A stretch of DNA of 62,704 nt, from the NCBI GenBank assembly GCA_025355465.1, contig JANXZO010000019.1:1-62704 (forward strand), given 5' to 3'. This stretch comes from Bacteroidales bacterium. Lineage in GTDB: Bacteria > Bacteroidota > Bacteroidia > Bacteroidales > FEN-979. Below are positions 1 through 8,152 of the stretch, in pieces. Below the pieces are notes generated by a model. The model saw nothing but the letters and a program-made list of their open reading frames with translations, ran no database searches and was not told the origin of the DNA. Numbering within the stretch: position 1 is the first letter of the stretch; each line of letters begins with the position of its first letter. The position numbers were made by a program, and so were the translations under genes.

Positions 1-1
1 C

Positions 2-940
2 CTGATTGCCAAACGGCTTGGCAGACCCTTGCAACCTTTTGACATCTGGTACGATGGCTTTAAGGCCCGCAGCAACATGAACATGGAACTTCTCGACCAG
101 ACCACCCGTAAAAAATATCCAAACACGGCAGCGCTCGAGGCCGACATTCCCAACATCCTGACCAAACTGGGATTCAAAGCCGACAAGGCGAAGGAAATTG
201 CCTCGCACATCGCGGTCGACAATGCGCGCGGAAGCGGCCATGCCTGGGGTGCCCAGATGAAGGGCGACAAAGCCCATCTTCGCACCCGCATCGGCAAAGA
301 CGGTATGGATTACAAAGGATACAATATTGCCATTCATGAACTGGGACACAACGTCGAACAAACGATCTCCCTCTATTTTGTCGACAACTACATGATGCAG
401 GGGGTGCCGAATACCGCCTTCACGGAAGCGTATGCTTTTACCTTTCAGAAACGCGACCTGGAGCTGCTCGGGATCAAAGACAGCGACCCGAACAAGGAGG
501 CGATGGGTGCCCTGGATAACTTTTGGGCCAGCTACGAGATCATGGGTGTATCACTCGTAGACATGAAGGTTTGGAAGTGGCTTTATGAAAATCCGGCAGC
601 TACGAATGATCAGTTGAAGGAAACGGTCGTAAAATCGGCCATCGAAGTGTGGAACCAATATTACGCACCCGTTTTCGGTATCAAGGACAGTCCGCTCCTG
701 GCCATCTATTCGCACATGATCGACAATCCGCTTTACCTCTCAAACTACCCCGTCGGACACCTTATCGATTTCCAGCTTGACCAGTTTTTCAAAGGGAAGA
801 ATTTTGCGGAGGAGTCGATGCGTATTTACTCCACCGGCCGTCTCATCCCGCAACTCTGGATGAAAAACGCCATGGGGAGCGAAATATCGATCAAACCTTT
901 ACTCGAAGCCACGGATGCTGCACTTAAAGTGGTGAAATAA
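2..940 (+). CDS. Zinc metallopeptidase (HExxH...E, M3-like), 5' end outside window
   Basis: The frame is open from base 2 with no convincing start, so the gene begins to the left of the window and about 312 C-terminal residues are visible. A HELGH zinc motif lies near visible residues 112-116, and a Glu in a TEAYAF context 26 residues after the second His is well placed as third ligand. That spacing is typical of gluzincin peptidases such as the M3 oligopeptidases. An upstream GSGHAWG segment and a DIWYDGFKAR segment may belong to the substrate cleft. Because the N-terminus is missing, a signal peptide cannot be judged. The exact family is inferred from the motif only; the peptidase call is fairly safe. 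Confidence 0.65.
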   Translation: MIAKRLGRPLQPFDIWYDGFKARSNMNMELLDQTTRKKYPNTAALEADIPNILTKLGFKADKAKEIASHIAVDNARGSGHAWGAQMKGDKAHLRTRIGKDGMDYKGYNIAIHELGHNVEQTISLYFVDNYMMQGVPNTAFTEAYAFTFQKRDLELLGIKDSDPNKEAMGALDNFWASYEIMGVSLVDMKVWKWLYENPAATNDQLKETVVKSAIEVWNQYYAPVFGIKDSPLLAIYSHMIDNPLYLSNYPVGHLIDFQLDQFFKGKNFAEESMRIYSTGRLIPQLWMKNAMGSEISIKPLLEATDAALKVVK

Positions 941-977
941 ACCGGATGCAGTTATCTGTCCGCCAGATTATTTTGCG

Positions 978-985
978 TATTTTTG
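978..985 (+). promoter_or_regulatory. Bacteroidota -7 promoter element
   Basis: TATTTTTG matches the TAnnTTTG -7 consensus of the Bacteroidota housekeeping sigma factor. It lies 20 bases before the ATG of the secreted protein at 1005. No good TTG -33 element is seen at the expected distance. Confidence 0.45.
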
Positions 986-1004
986 TAATCTAAACATTCA
1001 ACCC

Positions 1005-2474
1005 ATGAAAAAATATATTTTTACGCTCCTCCTGCTGATCCCATTCCTGCTTCCTGCCCAAAACTATAAGAATATTTGTACACAGGGTCTGACCTTCTAC
1101 AATAAAAACAACACCAACAACGTAAAAGCGTTTCGTGTTGATTCAATCGGTATTCCCGTTGCAGGTGATACGATTTTCAAATCTTTCCGGATCATCATCG
1201 ACACTAACCTGATCATGTGTGGCGACACCGCCAAAGGCTCAATTCTGGGGATGCGTGTTTACAAGAAAAACAACGGATGGTTTTACTTTTTCAACAAATC
1301 AAACGATACGGTCTACCTTAACACCCAGGCCGCGTTAAACGATACATGGAGATTTTATAACATCACCACGGCCACATACCTTCAGGCAGAGGTAACGTCC
1401 ATTGCACAGGATACGGTGCTCGGTCTTCTCGACAATGTGAAAACCATTACCTTCCAGGGAAAACGAGACAACGGCACGAATATCCTCCATCTCTTCAATG
1501 GAAAAACCATGAAACTGAGCGAGCACTATGGGCTCTCCAAAACATTCAACATGGTGATGACTCCTTTCGACACGACCGCGTTCAAACTTGTTGGAAAAAC
1601 CCATCCGGTGCTCGGAATCCAGGATTTCGGCTGGCATGAGATCTACAATATGCAGGTGGGCGATATTTTCCATTATTCCGGATACCATACTGCTGTGTCC
1701 TCGGGCGGAGGAGTAAGCACCACCTGGCTCTCCATGAAGAAGATCCTCACCCGGACGGTACACGGAAACAATGACTCTGTTACCTACACATACCAGCTTT
1801 GCAAACGGGAACAGGTGATCAGCACCGGGGTGATAACCTCCACCTTCGACACCATCACCAAGACGTACAACTTTGTTCAACTGGCCAACGACTCCTCGAT
1901 TTTCCGCATGCCCGACGAATTCATCCGCCGCAACAACTATGCTTCGGCCTACGACCGTAAGATGAACAATTACCACAGTCGTCAAACGAAAGAGATAGAC
2001 ACCGACAAATACCGTTACATGAACCATTGCTGGTTGCTTCCGGAAGCAGGAACCATAAACAACAACTGGTACAGCGAAGGTCTTGGCATTTCAGAGTATT
2101 ACAAAAAGAACAGTAATTATATCGAAAATGAAGCGCTGGTTTATTACAAGAAGGGTATGGAAATCTGGGGAACTCCGGTTTCGACGGATTGCAACACACT
2201 GGTTTCTGTAGAAGGTGCACCGGTAAAATCCTCAGTGCAGGTTCGTGTGATCCCCAACCCGGTAAATACCCGCGCCGAAATTATCATCGACGGATGGCAA
2301 GGCACCACTTCACTTCAGATTGCGCTCTTCGATTATACGGGTCGCCAGGTGTATCGCAATGCGGTTAACTCAACACGGTTTACTTTCGACCGCAGTGGTA
2401 TTGCCAACGGTTTGTACGTGTTAAAGATCACCGGTGGCGAAGTGAGTGTAACAAGCAAACTCATTCTGGAATAA
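1005..2474 (+). CDS. Secreted protein with T9SS type A sorting domain, unknown function
   Basis: A 489-residue protein starting with a clear signal peptide (MKKYIFTLLLLIPFLLPAQ, cleavage after the AQ). The last 75 or so residues form a type A T9SS sorting domain: VIPNPV near residue 415, a central FDYTGRQVY strand, and a GIANGLYVLKI ending. The protein is therefore expected to cross the outer membrane through T9SS and be anchored or released. The middle is rich in Thr, Asn and aromatic residues, as in extracellular beta folds, but I recognise no catalytic domain. It has its own -7 element, and a hairpin at its 3' end separates it from convergent hutI. Confidence 0.8.
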   Translation: MKKYIFTLLLLIPFLLPAQNYKNICTQGLTFYNKNNTNNVKAFRVDSIGIPVAGDTIFKSFRIIIDTNLIMCGDTAKGSILGMRVYKKNNGWFYFFNKSNDTVYLNTQAALNDTWRFYNITTATYLQAEVTSIAQDTVLGLLDNVKTITFQGKRDNGTNILHLFNGKTMKLSEHYGLSKTFNMVMTPFDTTAFKLVGKTHPVLGIQDFGWHEIYNMQVGDIFHYSGYHTAVSSGGGVSTTWLSMKKILTRTVHGNNDSVTYTYQLCKREQVISTGVITSTFDTITKTYNFVQLANDSSIFRMPDEFIRRNNYASAYDRKMNNYHSRQTKEIDTDKYRYMNHCWLLPEAGTINNNWYSEGLGISEYYKKNSNYIENEALVYYKKGMEIWGTPVSTDCNTLVSVEGAPVKSSVQVRVIPNPVNTRAEIIIDGWQGTTSLQIALFDYTGRQVYRNAVNSTRFTFDRSGIANGLYVLKITGGEVSVTSKLILE

Positions 2475-2489
2475 ATTCCCGATGACTTC

Positions 2490-2513
2490 CTCTTCCCCTA
2501 CCCGGGGGAAGGG
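2490..2513. terminator. Bidirectional hairpin terminator between the secreted protein gene and hutI
   Basis: CTTCCCC (2492-2498) pairs with GGGGAAG (2505-2511) around a 6-base loop, extendable by two pairs including one wobble. It sits in the 47-base gap between two convergent genes and is followed by a short T-rich run on the plus strand. Confidence 0.55.
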
Positions 2514-2521
2514 TTATTTCA

Positions 2522-3811
2522 TCACCGGGCAATCAACTTCCCGTTCAGGATGACCTCGTCTACCTTATTGCTTCCATAAGCGTAGGGCATGAATTCGTAG
2601 GTCGGGATCGGTTTGGTGATAAAAAGGTTTGCTTTTTTTCCCTTCTCAATACTTCCATAATCGTTGCTGATCCCCATGGCATAAGCGCTGTTGATGGTTG
2701 TTGCATGGATGGCCTCTTCGGGCAGCATCCGGTAACGGACAGAGGCCAGGGAAAGGATAAACTGCATGTTTCCCGACGGGGATGAGCCCGGGTTAAAATC
2801 ACTGGCCATGGCGACCGGGAGCCCGGCATCGATCATGGTTCTCACCGGCGAAGCTACCATCCCCAGAAAAAAAGCAGCGCCCGGCAGCACGGTGGGCATG
2901 GTGCCGGTATTCCTGAGACTGGCAATCTCCTTGTCACCAACAAATTCCAGGTGATCAACCGACAGGGCATTGTATTTGACCCCTACCTGCACCCCGCCGG
3001 AATAACCAAGTTCGTTGGCATGGATCTTGGCCCTGAGTCCGTATTTCATGCCTGCATCAAGGATCCGGTCTGTTTCGTCAACAGTAAAAAAACCCTGGTC
3101 GCAAAATACGTCAATGAACCCGGCAAGTTGTTCGGAGGCCACGCGGGGGATCATTTCATGAATTACAATGTCCACAAATTCACCCTGATGTCCTTTGTAG
3201 CCGGCCGGTACGGCATGTGCACCAAGAAAAGTGGGAACAATCGTCAACGGTGTCATTCCCTGGAGTTTCCGGATCACCCTGAGCATCTTAATTTCATCTT
3301 CGACCGTGAGGCCATAACCACTTTTGATCTCAACGGCACCTGTTCCCAAACGGATGATCTCTTCAAGCCGGGGAAGCGCCTCTGCTACAAGTTCATCTTC
3401 CGAAGCAACGTGCAGTCTTGCCGCCGAATTAAGAATTCCTCCTCCGCGACGGGCAATCTCCTCGTAGCTAAGCCCTTTGATCTTATCGATGTATTCCAAC
3501 TCGCGGCTTCCTGCATAGACCAGATGTGTGTGCGAATCGCAGAAACTGGGAAATACCAGGCGGCCTGTAGCATCGATGACCTGGTCAAAGGCCGTCATCT
3601 GCCAACCATCGCCATCCACCTGCCAGTTGCCGTCTTTCCTCTGGCACCGACCTTCTGACATTCTTCCAAAGTCCTTAATTCCGGCCCCCTCGGTAAGCAA
3701 CCAGGCATCCTTGAGGGTCGATAGTTTCGACATGGCGCAACCGGCAACCATCTTCACATGGTTCTCCGTTATCTGAACGAGCTCCTTAATGTTTACAATA
3801 AGAATTGTCAT
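2522..3811 (-). CDS. hutI: Imidazolonepropionase
   Basis: A 429-residue amidohydrolase matching HutI, which opens the ring of 4-imidazolone-5-propanoate to give N-formimino-L-glutamate in histidine degradation. Visible features are the metal-binding FCDSHTHLVYAG motif, the HANELGYSGG and SVDHLEF segments with further metal and substrate His residues, and ASDFNPGSSPS around the catalytic Asp. Length fits the family, with about 10-20 extra N-terminal residues. The ATG at 3811 is preceded by TATCTTCG (3832-3839, minus strand), one mismatch from the -7 consensus. No other hut gene is in the window, so the rest of the pathway lies elsewhere. Confidence 0.93.
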   Translation of the reverse strand: MTILIVNIKELVQITENHVKMVAGCAMSKLSTLKDAWLLTEGAGIKDFGRMSEGRCQRKDGNWQVDGDGWQMTAFDQVIDATGRLVFPSFCDSHTHLVYAGSRELEYIDKIKGLSYEEIARRGGGILNSAARLHVASEDELVAEALPRLEEIIRLGTGAVEIKSGYGLTVEDEIKMLRVIRKLQGMTPLTIVPTFLGAHAVPAGYKGHQGEFVDIVIHEMIPRVASEQLAGFIDVFCDQGFFTVDETDRILDAGMKYGLRAKIHANELGYSGGVQVGVKYNALSVDHLEFVGDKEIASLRNTGTMPTVLPGAAFFLGMVASPVRTMIDAGLPVAMASDFNPGSSPSGNMQFILSLASVRYRMLPEEAIHATTINSAYAMGISNDYGSIEKGKKANLFITKPIPTYEFMPYAYGSNKVDEVILNGKLIAR

Positions 3812-3888
3812 AATATTCCTGATTACGCATACGAAGATAGATAATTTGGCTGTTTTCCCGGAGTCCTTAGAAATGAAGTTTATTTTTG

Positions 3889-3896
3889 TAACTTTG
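3889..3896 (+). promoter_or_regulatory. -7 promoter element for the C10 peptidase gene
   Basis: TAACTTTG fits TAnnTTTG exactly, 43 bases before the ATG at 3940. A second match, TATTTTTG, lies just upstream at 3881-3888. The -33 element is weak. Confidence 0.45.
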
Positions 3897-3939
3897 ATAC
3901 TTGAAAACCAATCCCTAATTCATCAAACCCCACTACACC

Positions 3940-6057
3940 ATGAAAACCGTTCGTCTGTTTTTAGCACTGATCATTCTGTTCGTCAGTCTTGGCGCCATTG
4001 CCAAAAAGGTCGACATTAAAGAGGCCCGGCTTGTCGGTACAAACTACTATTTTGAACGCATAAACATCCGGAATGCGGTTCCTTTCTCTTCCCTCCACAT
4101 CACCGGGGAGTTCACTGAACAGGAGAATGGCACACCGGTCTACTATGTGTTCAACATCAACAACAACGGTTTTATTATGATTTCGGCCGAGGATGGCTGT
4201 TATCCGGTACTGGGCTATTCCTTTGAAGGAACGTATAGTCCTGAAAACATCCCTGAGGTGGTGAGTTCCTGGTTTAACAAGTACAAAAGCGAAATTCTTT
4301 ATGTGATCTCCGGTAACCTGAAACCCGATCAGGATATTACAAATACCTGGGTAAAATATTCAGCAACAGATCCTTCAAATTTGGATACACCCGGCAACGT
4401 AATGGATGTTGCACCCCTGATCACATCCAACTGGAACCAGGACTTTCCTTACAATGCCATGTGTCCGAAAGATGCAGCATCAGGCGGCTCCTATGCTGGT
4501 CGTGTTCCTGTTGGGTGTGTGGCTACCTCAATGACACAGATCATGTACTACTGGAGATATCCCAACCAGGGACAAGGGCAGCATTGCATCTACCCGGTAC
4601 CGAGCTATGGTGCCCAGTGTGCTGATTTCGGAAACACAACCTACGACTGGAATGGAATAACGAACCAGCCCACCCGCGAATGTAATCCCGTGGCTGTTGT
4701 ATCCTGGCATGCCGGAATTGCCGTGGATATGGATTATGCTCCCTCCGGATCCGGGTCATACATGACCAAGGTTCCCAATGCCATGAAAAACTATTTCAAA
4801 TATTCGAGTTCCATTTACTACATGGGGCGTCCATCAAGCCAAACCAGCTGGCAAAACACGCTTCGTACCGACCTTGATGCCAAACGGCCGCTGATTTATT
4901 CGGGACAAGGCTCCAGTGGAGGTCATGCCTGGGTTTGTGACGGTTACCAGGGAGCAGACCAGTTTCATATGAACTGGGGTTGGGGAGGTTCGTACAATGG
5001 TTACTTTACCCTGAACAACCTGAACCCGGGAGGATCAAGTTTTAACTCGCAGCAGGGTGCTGTTTTAAGCATTCAGCCCGATGCAGCTTTTTATCCGACC
5101 TTTTGCACAGGAACAACCAATGTATCCACCAACGACTTCGGCACCATGGAAGATGGCAGTGGCCCGATAGCCGACTACCAGAACGGCGCAAACTGCAGCT
5201 GGCTTATTGCTCCCGACGACAGCATCTCCTCGATCACCCTCAACTTCGAACGGTTTAATGTAGCAGCGAACGACGAAGTAAAAGTTTATGATGGAACAAA
5301 TGCCTCTGCAACCCTCCTCGGAACCTACACCGGCACCACCCTGCCACCTGCTATTGTATCGAGCGGCCCGGCACTGTTCCTCACCTTCACATCCGACGGC
5401 TCGGGTACCGCCCCGGGATGGCTGGCAAACTACAACGCTACAGTCATCCCGTTCTGCGAATCAATAACCACCCTCACCTCCGCTACGGGCGACATGACCG
5501 ACGGCAGTGGTCGCTTCAGCTACCGAAACACAAGCAGCTGCAAATGGAAGATCATCCCCGACAATGCGGCTACCCTCACCATCACCTTCAGCAGTTTTAA
5601 CACGGAGCAGGATGTCGACAAATTGCAGATCTATGATTTGAAATCTGCCGCTTTGCTTGGTGTTTATTCTGGAAACAGCCTGCCGCCGAACGTCACCTCA
5701 ACCAATGGTCAGGTGATGCTGATCTGGAACACCAACTCATCGGTTCGCGGAGAGGGATGGAATGCAAGTTATACCATCACCGTGGGCTCAGACGAGAAAG
5801 AGAACTTTACCGGACTTTCGATCTTCCCGAACCCTGCCACGGATAAGCTTAACATTACATTCAACCTAGCCGAAACGCAAAACATGAAAGTGGAACTCGT
5901 TACACTCCGGGGTGAGCTGATGTTCAGCGAAAACCTGGTTGCGTTCAAAGGCGCCTATACAAAACAAGCCGACATAAGCAGCTATCCTGCTGGAATTTAC
6001 CTGTTGCGCCTTACAAGCGATGCGGCTACAGTAACGAAAAAAATCGTGATTTACTGA
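3940..6057 (+). CDS. Secreted C10 (streptopain-like) cysteine peptidase with two CUB domains and T9SS signal
   Basis: A 705-residue protein with a signal peptide over residues 1-21. A propeptide-like region (about 25-150) resembles the inhibitory prodomain of streptopain-type enzymes. The peptidase core follows: VPVGCVATSMTQIMYYW holds the catalytic Cys near residue 193, and SSGGHAWVCDGY the catalytic His near 329, followed by the MNWGWGG strand typical of C10. Two CUB-like beta domains occupy about 390-500 and 505-615, each opening with a Cys and containing a VYDG or IYD strand. A type A T9SS sorting domain ends the protein (IFPNPATDKL to the C-terminus). Expected to be an exported, surface-attached protease. 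Its last 7 bases overlap the convergent zinc-ribbon gene. Confidence 0.88.
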   Translation: MKTVRLFLALIILFVSLGAIAKKVDIKEARLVGTNYYFERINIRNAVPFSSLHITGEFTEQENGTPVYYVFNINNNGFIMISAEDGCYPVLGYSFEGTYSPENIPEVVSSWFNKYKSEILYVISGNLKPDQDITNTWVKYSATDPSNLDTPGNVMDVAPLITSNWNQDFPYNAMCPKDAASGGSYAGRVPVGCVATSMTQIMYYWRYPNQGQGQHCIYPVPSYGAQCADFGNTTYDWNGITNQPTRECNPVAVVSWHAGIAVDMDYAPSGSGSYMTKVPNAMKNYFKYSSSIYYMGRPSSQTSWQNTLRTDLDAKRPLIYSGQGSSGGHAWVCDGYQGADQFHMNWGWGGSYNGYFTLNNLNPGGSSFNSQQGAVLSIQPDAAFYPTFCTGTTNVSTNDFGTMEDGSGPIADYQNGANCSWLIAPDDSISSITLNFERFNVAANDEVKVYDGTNASATLLGTYTGTTLPPAIVSSGPALFLTFTSDGSGTAPGWLANYNATVIPFCESITTLTSATGDMTDGSGRFSYRNTSSCKWKIIPDNAATLTITFSSFNTEQDVDKLQIYDLKSAALLGVYSGNSLPPNVTSTNGQVMLIWNTNSSVRGEGWNASYTITVGSDEKENFTGLSIFPNPATDKLNITFNLAETQNMKVELVTLRGELMFSENLVAFKGAYTKQADISSYPAGIYLLRLTSDAATVTKKIVIY

Positions 6058-6473
6058 TCTGACGGGGGGTGGAAAAGAACATCCACCTCCCCTTTATTTT
6101 TAATGCATTCCATCAGGCGGCTCTTCAATTTCCAACAAGTCATTTGACGCAATTCAATCTCCCGGGATAATGCGTAGCTTGAGATGGCAGGGTTGTGACA
6201 TACCTTGTAAACAATCTGGAACGCTTCGGTGATTGGGATGTGGCAGCGGTGAAATATGGTATTGGCCGTTGCAGACTCCTCCTTTTTACAGCGTGTACAA
6301 CGTCGTGAATGAGGAGTTTTACCTTTACAGAAGTTGGTATGCCCGCATTTCCGGCAAACATAGCCGGTCTCCCATTTTTTTTCAGCAAGAAAGCGGAGAC
6401 AATCATCCTCCGAAGAAAAAAAACCTTCAAGATCCTGTACATCAAGCGAATTGAACGGTAGTTTCATGGTCAT
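6051..6473 (-). CDS. Stand-alone zinc-ribbon protein resembling the N-terminus of IS1595-type transposases
   Basis: About 140 residues from the ATG at 6473. A TTG further upstream at 6491 would lie ahead of the likely transcription start. Residues 20-70 hold a zinc ribbon with paired cysteines (CRKCGH and CTRCKKE), followed by a helical segment with ITEAFQIVYKV and a possible DNA-contacting RQMTCWKLKSR. This is the architecture of the N-terminal domain of IS1595-family transposases, but the DDE catalytic domain is absent and the reading frame ends cleanly. It could be a transposon remnant or a domesticated DNA-binding protein; its own -7 element favours an expressed gene. Its end overlaps the peptidase gene by 7 bases. 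Confidence 0.6.
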   Translation of the reverse strand: MTMKLPFNSLDVQDLEGFFSSEDDCLRFLAEKKWETGYVCRKCGHTNFCKGKTPHSRRCTRCKKEESATANTIFHRCHIPITEAFQIVYKVCHNPAISSYALSREIELRQMTCWKLKSRLMECIKNKGEVDVLFHPPSDQ

Positions 6474-6488
6474 GTAAAATTCATGCAG

Positions 6489-6496
6489 CAAATTTA
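6489..6496 (-). promoter_or_regulatory. -7 element for the zinc-ribbon gene
   Basis: On the minus strand the sequence reads TAAATTTG, an exact TAnnTTTG match. Transcription would begin near 6483, which favours the ATG at 6473 as start. Confidence 0.4.
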
Positions 6497-6539
6497 TAAA
6501 AATTTAGTGTTATTTATGCGATTTATAAAAATAATGTTG

Positions 6540-6547
6540 TAATTTTG
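6540..6547 (+). promoter_or_regulatory. -7 element for the thioredoxin pair
   Basis: TAATTTTG, exact -7 match, 20 bases before the ATG at 6568. No clear -33 TTG is seen at 19-21 bases. Confidence 0.45.
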
Positions 6548-6567
6548 CAGCAGCTAAAAGATACAAC

Positions 6568-7029
6568 ATGAAAAAACTAACATTTCTATTCCTGTTTGTA
6601 GCTACTTTCACCGTGAATGCATGCAGCAGCAATACCGAAGAAAATAATACAGCGGTTTCGACGGAGGGCAAAGTGGTGTCACTTACTTCGGATTCGTTCC
6701 GAAAACTTGTATGGGATTATCAGAATAATCCGAAAGAATGGGTTTTCAGTGGAACACAACCGGTGATCATCGACTTCTATGCCGATTGGTGCCGCCCGTG
6801 TAAAATGGTAGCACCGATAATGGAGCAGCTCGCAACAGAATATCAGGGGAAGATCCGCGTTTACAAAGTGAATACAGACCAGCAACGTGAACTTGCGGGA
6901 TTGTTCAACATCTCATCCATCCCGGCCGTATTGTTTATTCCAAAAACAGGAAAACCGCAGATGTCGGTTGGAGCCATGCAGAAAAATGGCTATGTGGAAG
7001 CGATCAATAAAGTTTTAAATGTAAAATAA
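6568..7029 (+). CDS. Thioredoxin-fold lipoprotein (WCRPC active site)
   Basis: 153 residues. The N-terminus has a lipoprotein signal peptide ending in a lipobox (TVNACSS, Cys near residue 19), so the protein should be anchored in the periplasm. The thioredoxin domain spans about 40-150, with an ADWCRPCKMVAP active site instead of the usual WCGPC, and the cis-Pro in SSIPAVLF. It is closely related to the next gene, including the shared TPQMSVGA-like strand, so the two probably arose by duplication with one copy gaining an export signal. A role in periplasmic disulfide reduction is likely. The Gly-to-Arg change may alter redox potential. Confidence 0.85.
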   Translation: MKKLTFLFLFVATFTVNACSSNTEENNTAVSTEGKVVSLTSDSFRKLVWDYQNNPKEWVFSGTQPVIIDFYADWCRPCKMVAPIMEQLATEYQGKIRVYKVNTDQQRELAGLFNISSIPAVLFIPKTGKPQMSVGAMQKNGYVEAINKVLNVK

Positions 7030-7047
7030 ATCTAAAAATCTATAATC

Positions 7048-7416
7048 ATGGCAATTGAGCATTTAACAAAAGAGACCTTTCTCTCGAAAGTCTTCAATTT
7101 TGAAGTAAACAAAGAGTGGAAATTCGAAGGTAGCAAGCCTTGTATTATTGACTTCTACGCCGACTGGTGCGGTCCCTGCAAGATGGTGGCACCGATCCTT
7201 GAGGAACTTGCCACAGAATATACCGGCAAGATCGATATTTATAAAATTGATACCGAAGCTGAACAGGAACTGGCCAGTGCATTCGGGATCCGCAGTATTC
7301 CGTCGATGCTCTTCGTTCCGATGGGAGAACAGCCTCAGATGTCGGTTGGCGCATTGCCCAAGGACAGCCTGAAGAAAGCAATCAGCGATGTGCTTCTTAA
7401 AGATGCCGCAAACTGA
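7048..7416 (+). CDS. trxA: Cytoplasmic thioredoxin
   Basis: 122 residues with no signal peptide. It has a canonical ADWCGPCKMVAP active site near residue 40, the conserved FYADW strand before it, and the cis-Pro in RSIPSMLF. It begins 18 bases after its lipoprotein paralogue and probably shares its transcript; a strong hairpin follows. As a general thioredoxin it would reduce cytoplasmic disulfides such as those of ribonucleotide reductase and peroxiredoxins. About 15 extra residues between the start and the first core strand are shared with the neighbour and unlike E. coli TrxA, so this is a Bacteroidota-type thioredoxin. Confidence 0.88.
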   Translation: MAIEHLTKETFLSKVFNFEVNKEWKFEGSKPCIIDFYADWCGPCKMVAPILEELATEYTGKIDIYKIDTEAEQELASAFGIRSIPSMLFVPMGEQPQMSVGALPKDSLKKAISDVLLKDAAN

Positions 7417-7454
7417 TCGACACAGCGGGCAACTGTAACTAATTAAAGAACCGG

Positions 7455-7488
7455 CAACCGGCGAATTATTACATTTGCCGGTTGTTTT
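7455..7488 (+). terminator. Rho-independent terminator after the thioredoxin pair
   Basis: CAACCGGC (7455-7462) pairs perfectly with GCCGGTTG (7477-7484) across a 14-base loop, followed immediately by TTTT. It lies 39 bases after the trxA stop and just before the next gene. Confidence 0.65.
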
Positions 7489-7492
7489 CATT

Positions 7493-8101
7493 ATGGCGAA
7501 ACTCCTTTCCACAGCCTACTTTCCCCCCATCGCATATATGGTCAAAACCATTGGTGCGGAAGAAATATGCATCGAATCATGGGAAACCTACACTAAACAG
7601 ACTTGCAGGAACCACTGTAAAATCGGGGGTCCCAACGGAGTACAAACGCTAACCATTCCCGTAATTAAAATTAACGGTAATCATACCTTAACCCGCGACA
7701 TCAAAATATCCGATTCGCTTCCCTGGCAGAAGACCCACTGGCGGTCGATTGAAACAGCCTATAACAACAGTCCCTTTTTTCTCTATTACCAGGACCTTTT
7801 TTCGCCATTCTTTCAAAAAAAGTATAACTTTCTGCTTGACCTGAACATCAACATTCTGGAAACAATTTTTAAAGCGATAAAACAAAATACCCGTGTAAGC
7901 ATTTCAAGCCAGTTTAATCCACTGACTAACAATGATAACAGAAATGACCTGGTTTCAAAAAAAATTGATTTTCAACACCCGGTTTACCAACAGCCGTTTT
8001 CTGAACGAAATGGTTTCCTGAACAACCTCAGTATCATCGACCTGATCTTCAACCTGGGTCCGGAAAGCCATCCGTATCTCGTAAACCTTACGAAAATCTG
8101 A
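7493..8101 (+). CDS. WbqC-like family protein
   Basis: 202 residues from the ATG at 7493; an in-frame start at 7475 lies inside the terminator hairpin and is unlikely. It shows the pattern of the WbqC family: an N-terminal TAYFPPIAYM strand, a conserved TRNHCKIGGPNGVQTLTIPV-like region, WQKTHWRSIETAY near residue 75, and the PFF..Y..LFSPFF segment. The family is often found in surface polysaccharide clusters but its reaction is not established. Here it stands between a thioredoxin terminator and the feoAB promoter, so it has no obvious functional partner. Confidence 0.75.
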   Translation: MAKLLSTAYFPPIAYMVKTIGAEEICIESWETYTKQTCRNHCKIGGPNGVQTLTIPVIKINGNHTLTRDIKISDSLPWQKTHWRSIETAYNNSPFFLYYQDLFSPFFQKKYNFLLDLNINILETIFKAIKQNTRVSISSQFNPLTNNDNRNDLVSKKIDFQHPVYQQPFSERNGFLNNLSIIDLIFNLGPESHPYLVNLTKI

Positions 8102-8122
8102 TCTGCAAATACTTTTTTTTTG

Positions 8123-8130
8123 TATCTTTG
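8123..8130 (+). promoter_or_regulatory. -7 element for feoAB
   Basis: TATCTTTG, an exact -7 match, 30 bases before the TTG start proposed at 8153. A start at 8120 would lie upstream of transcription, which is why 8153 is preferred. I see no recognisable Fur box by eye. Confidence 0.45.
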
Positions 8131-8152
8131 CTTTTATTTAATCCAAATTAAA

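Noticed and set aside
2951-3658. Open frame of 235 residues on the plus strand inside hutI
   Set aside because: No family features; hutI is clearly the real gene there.
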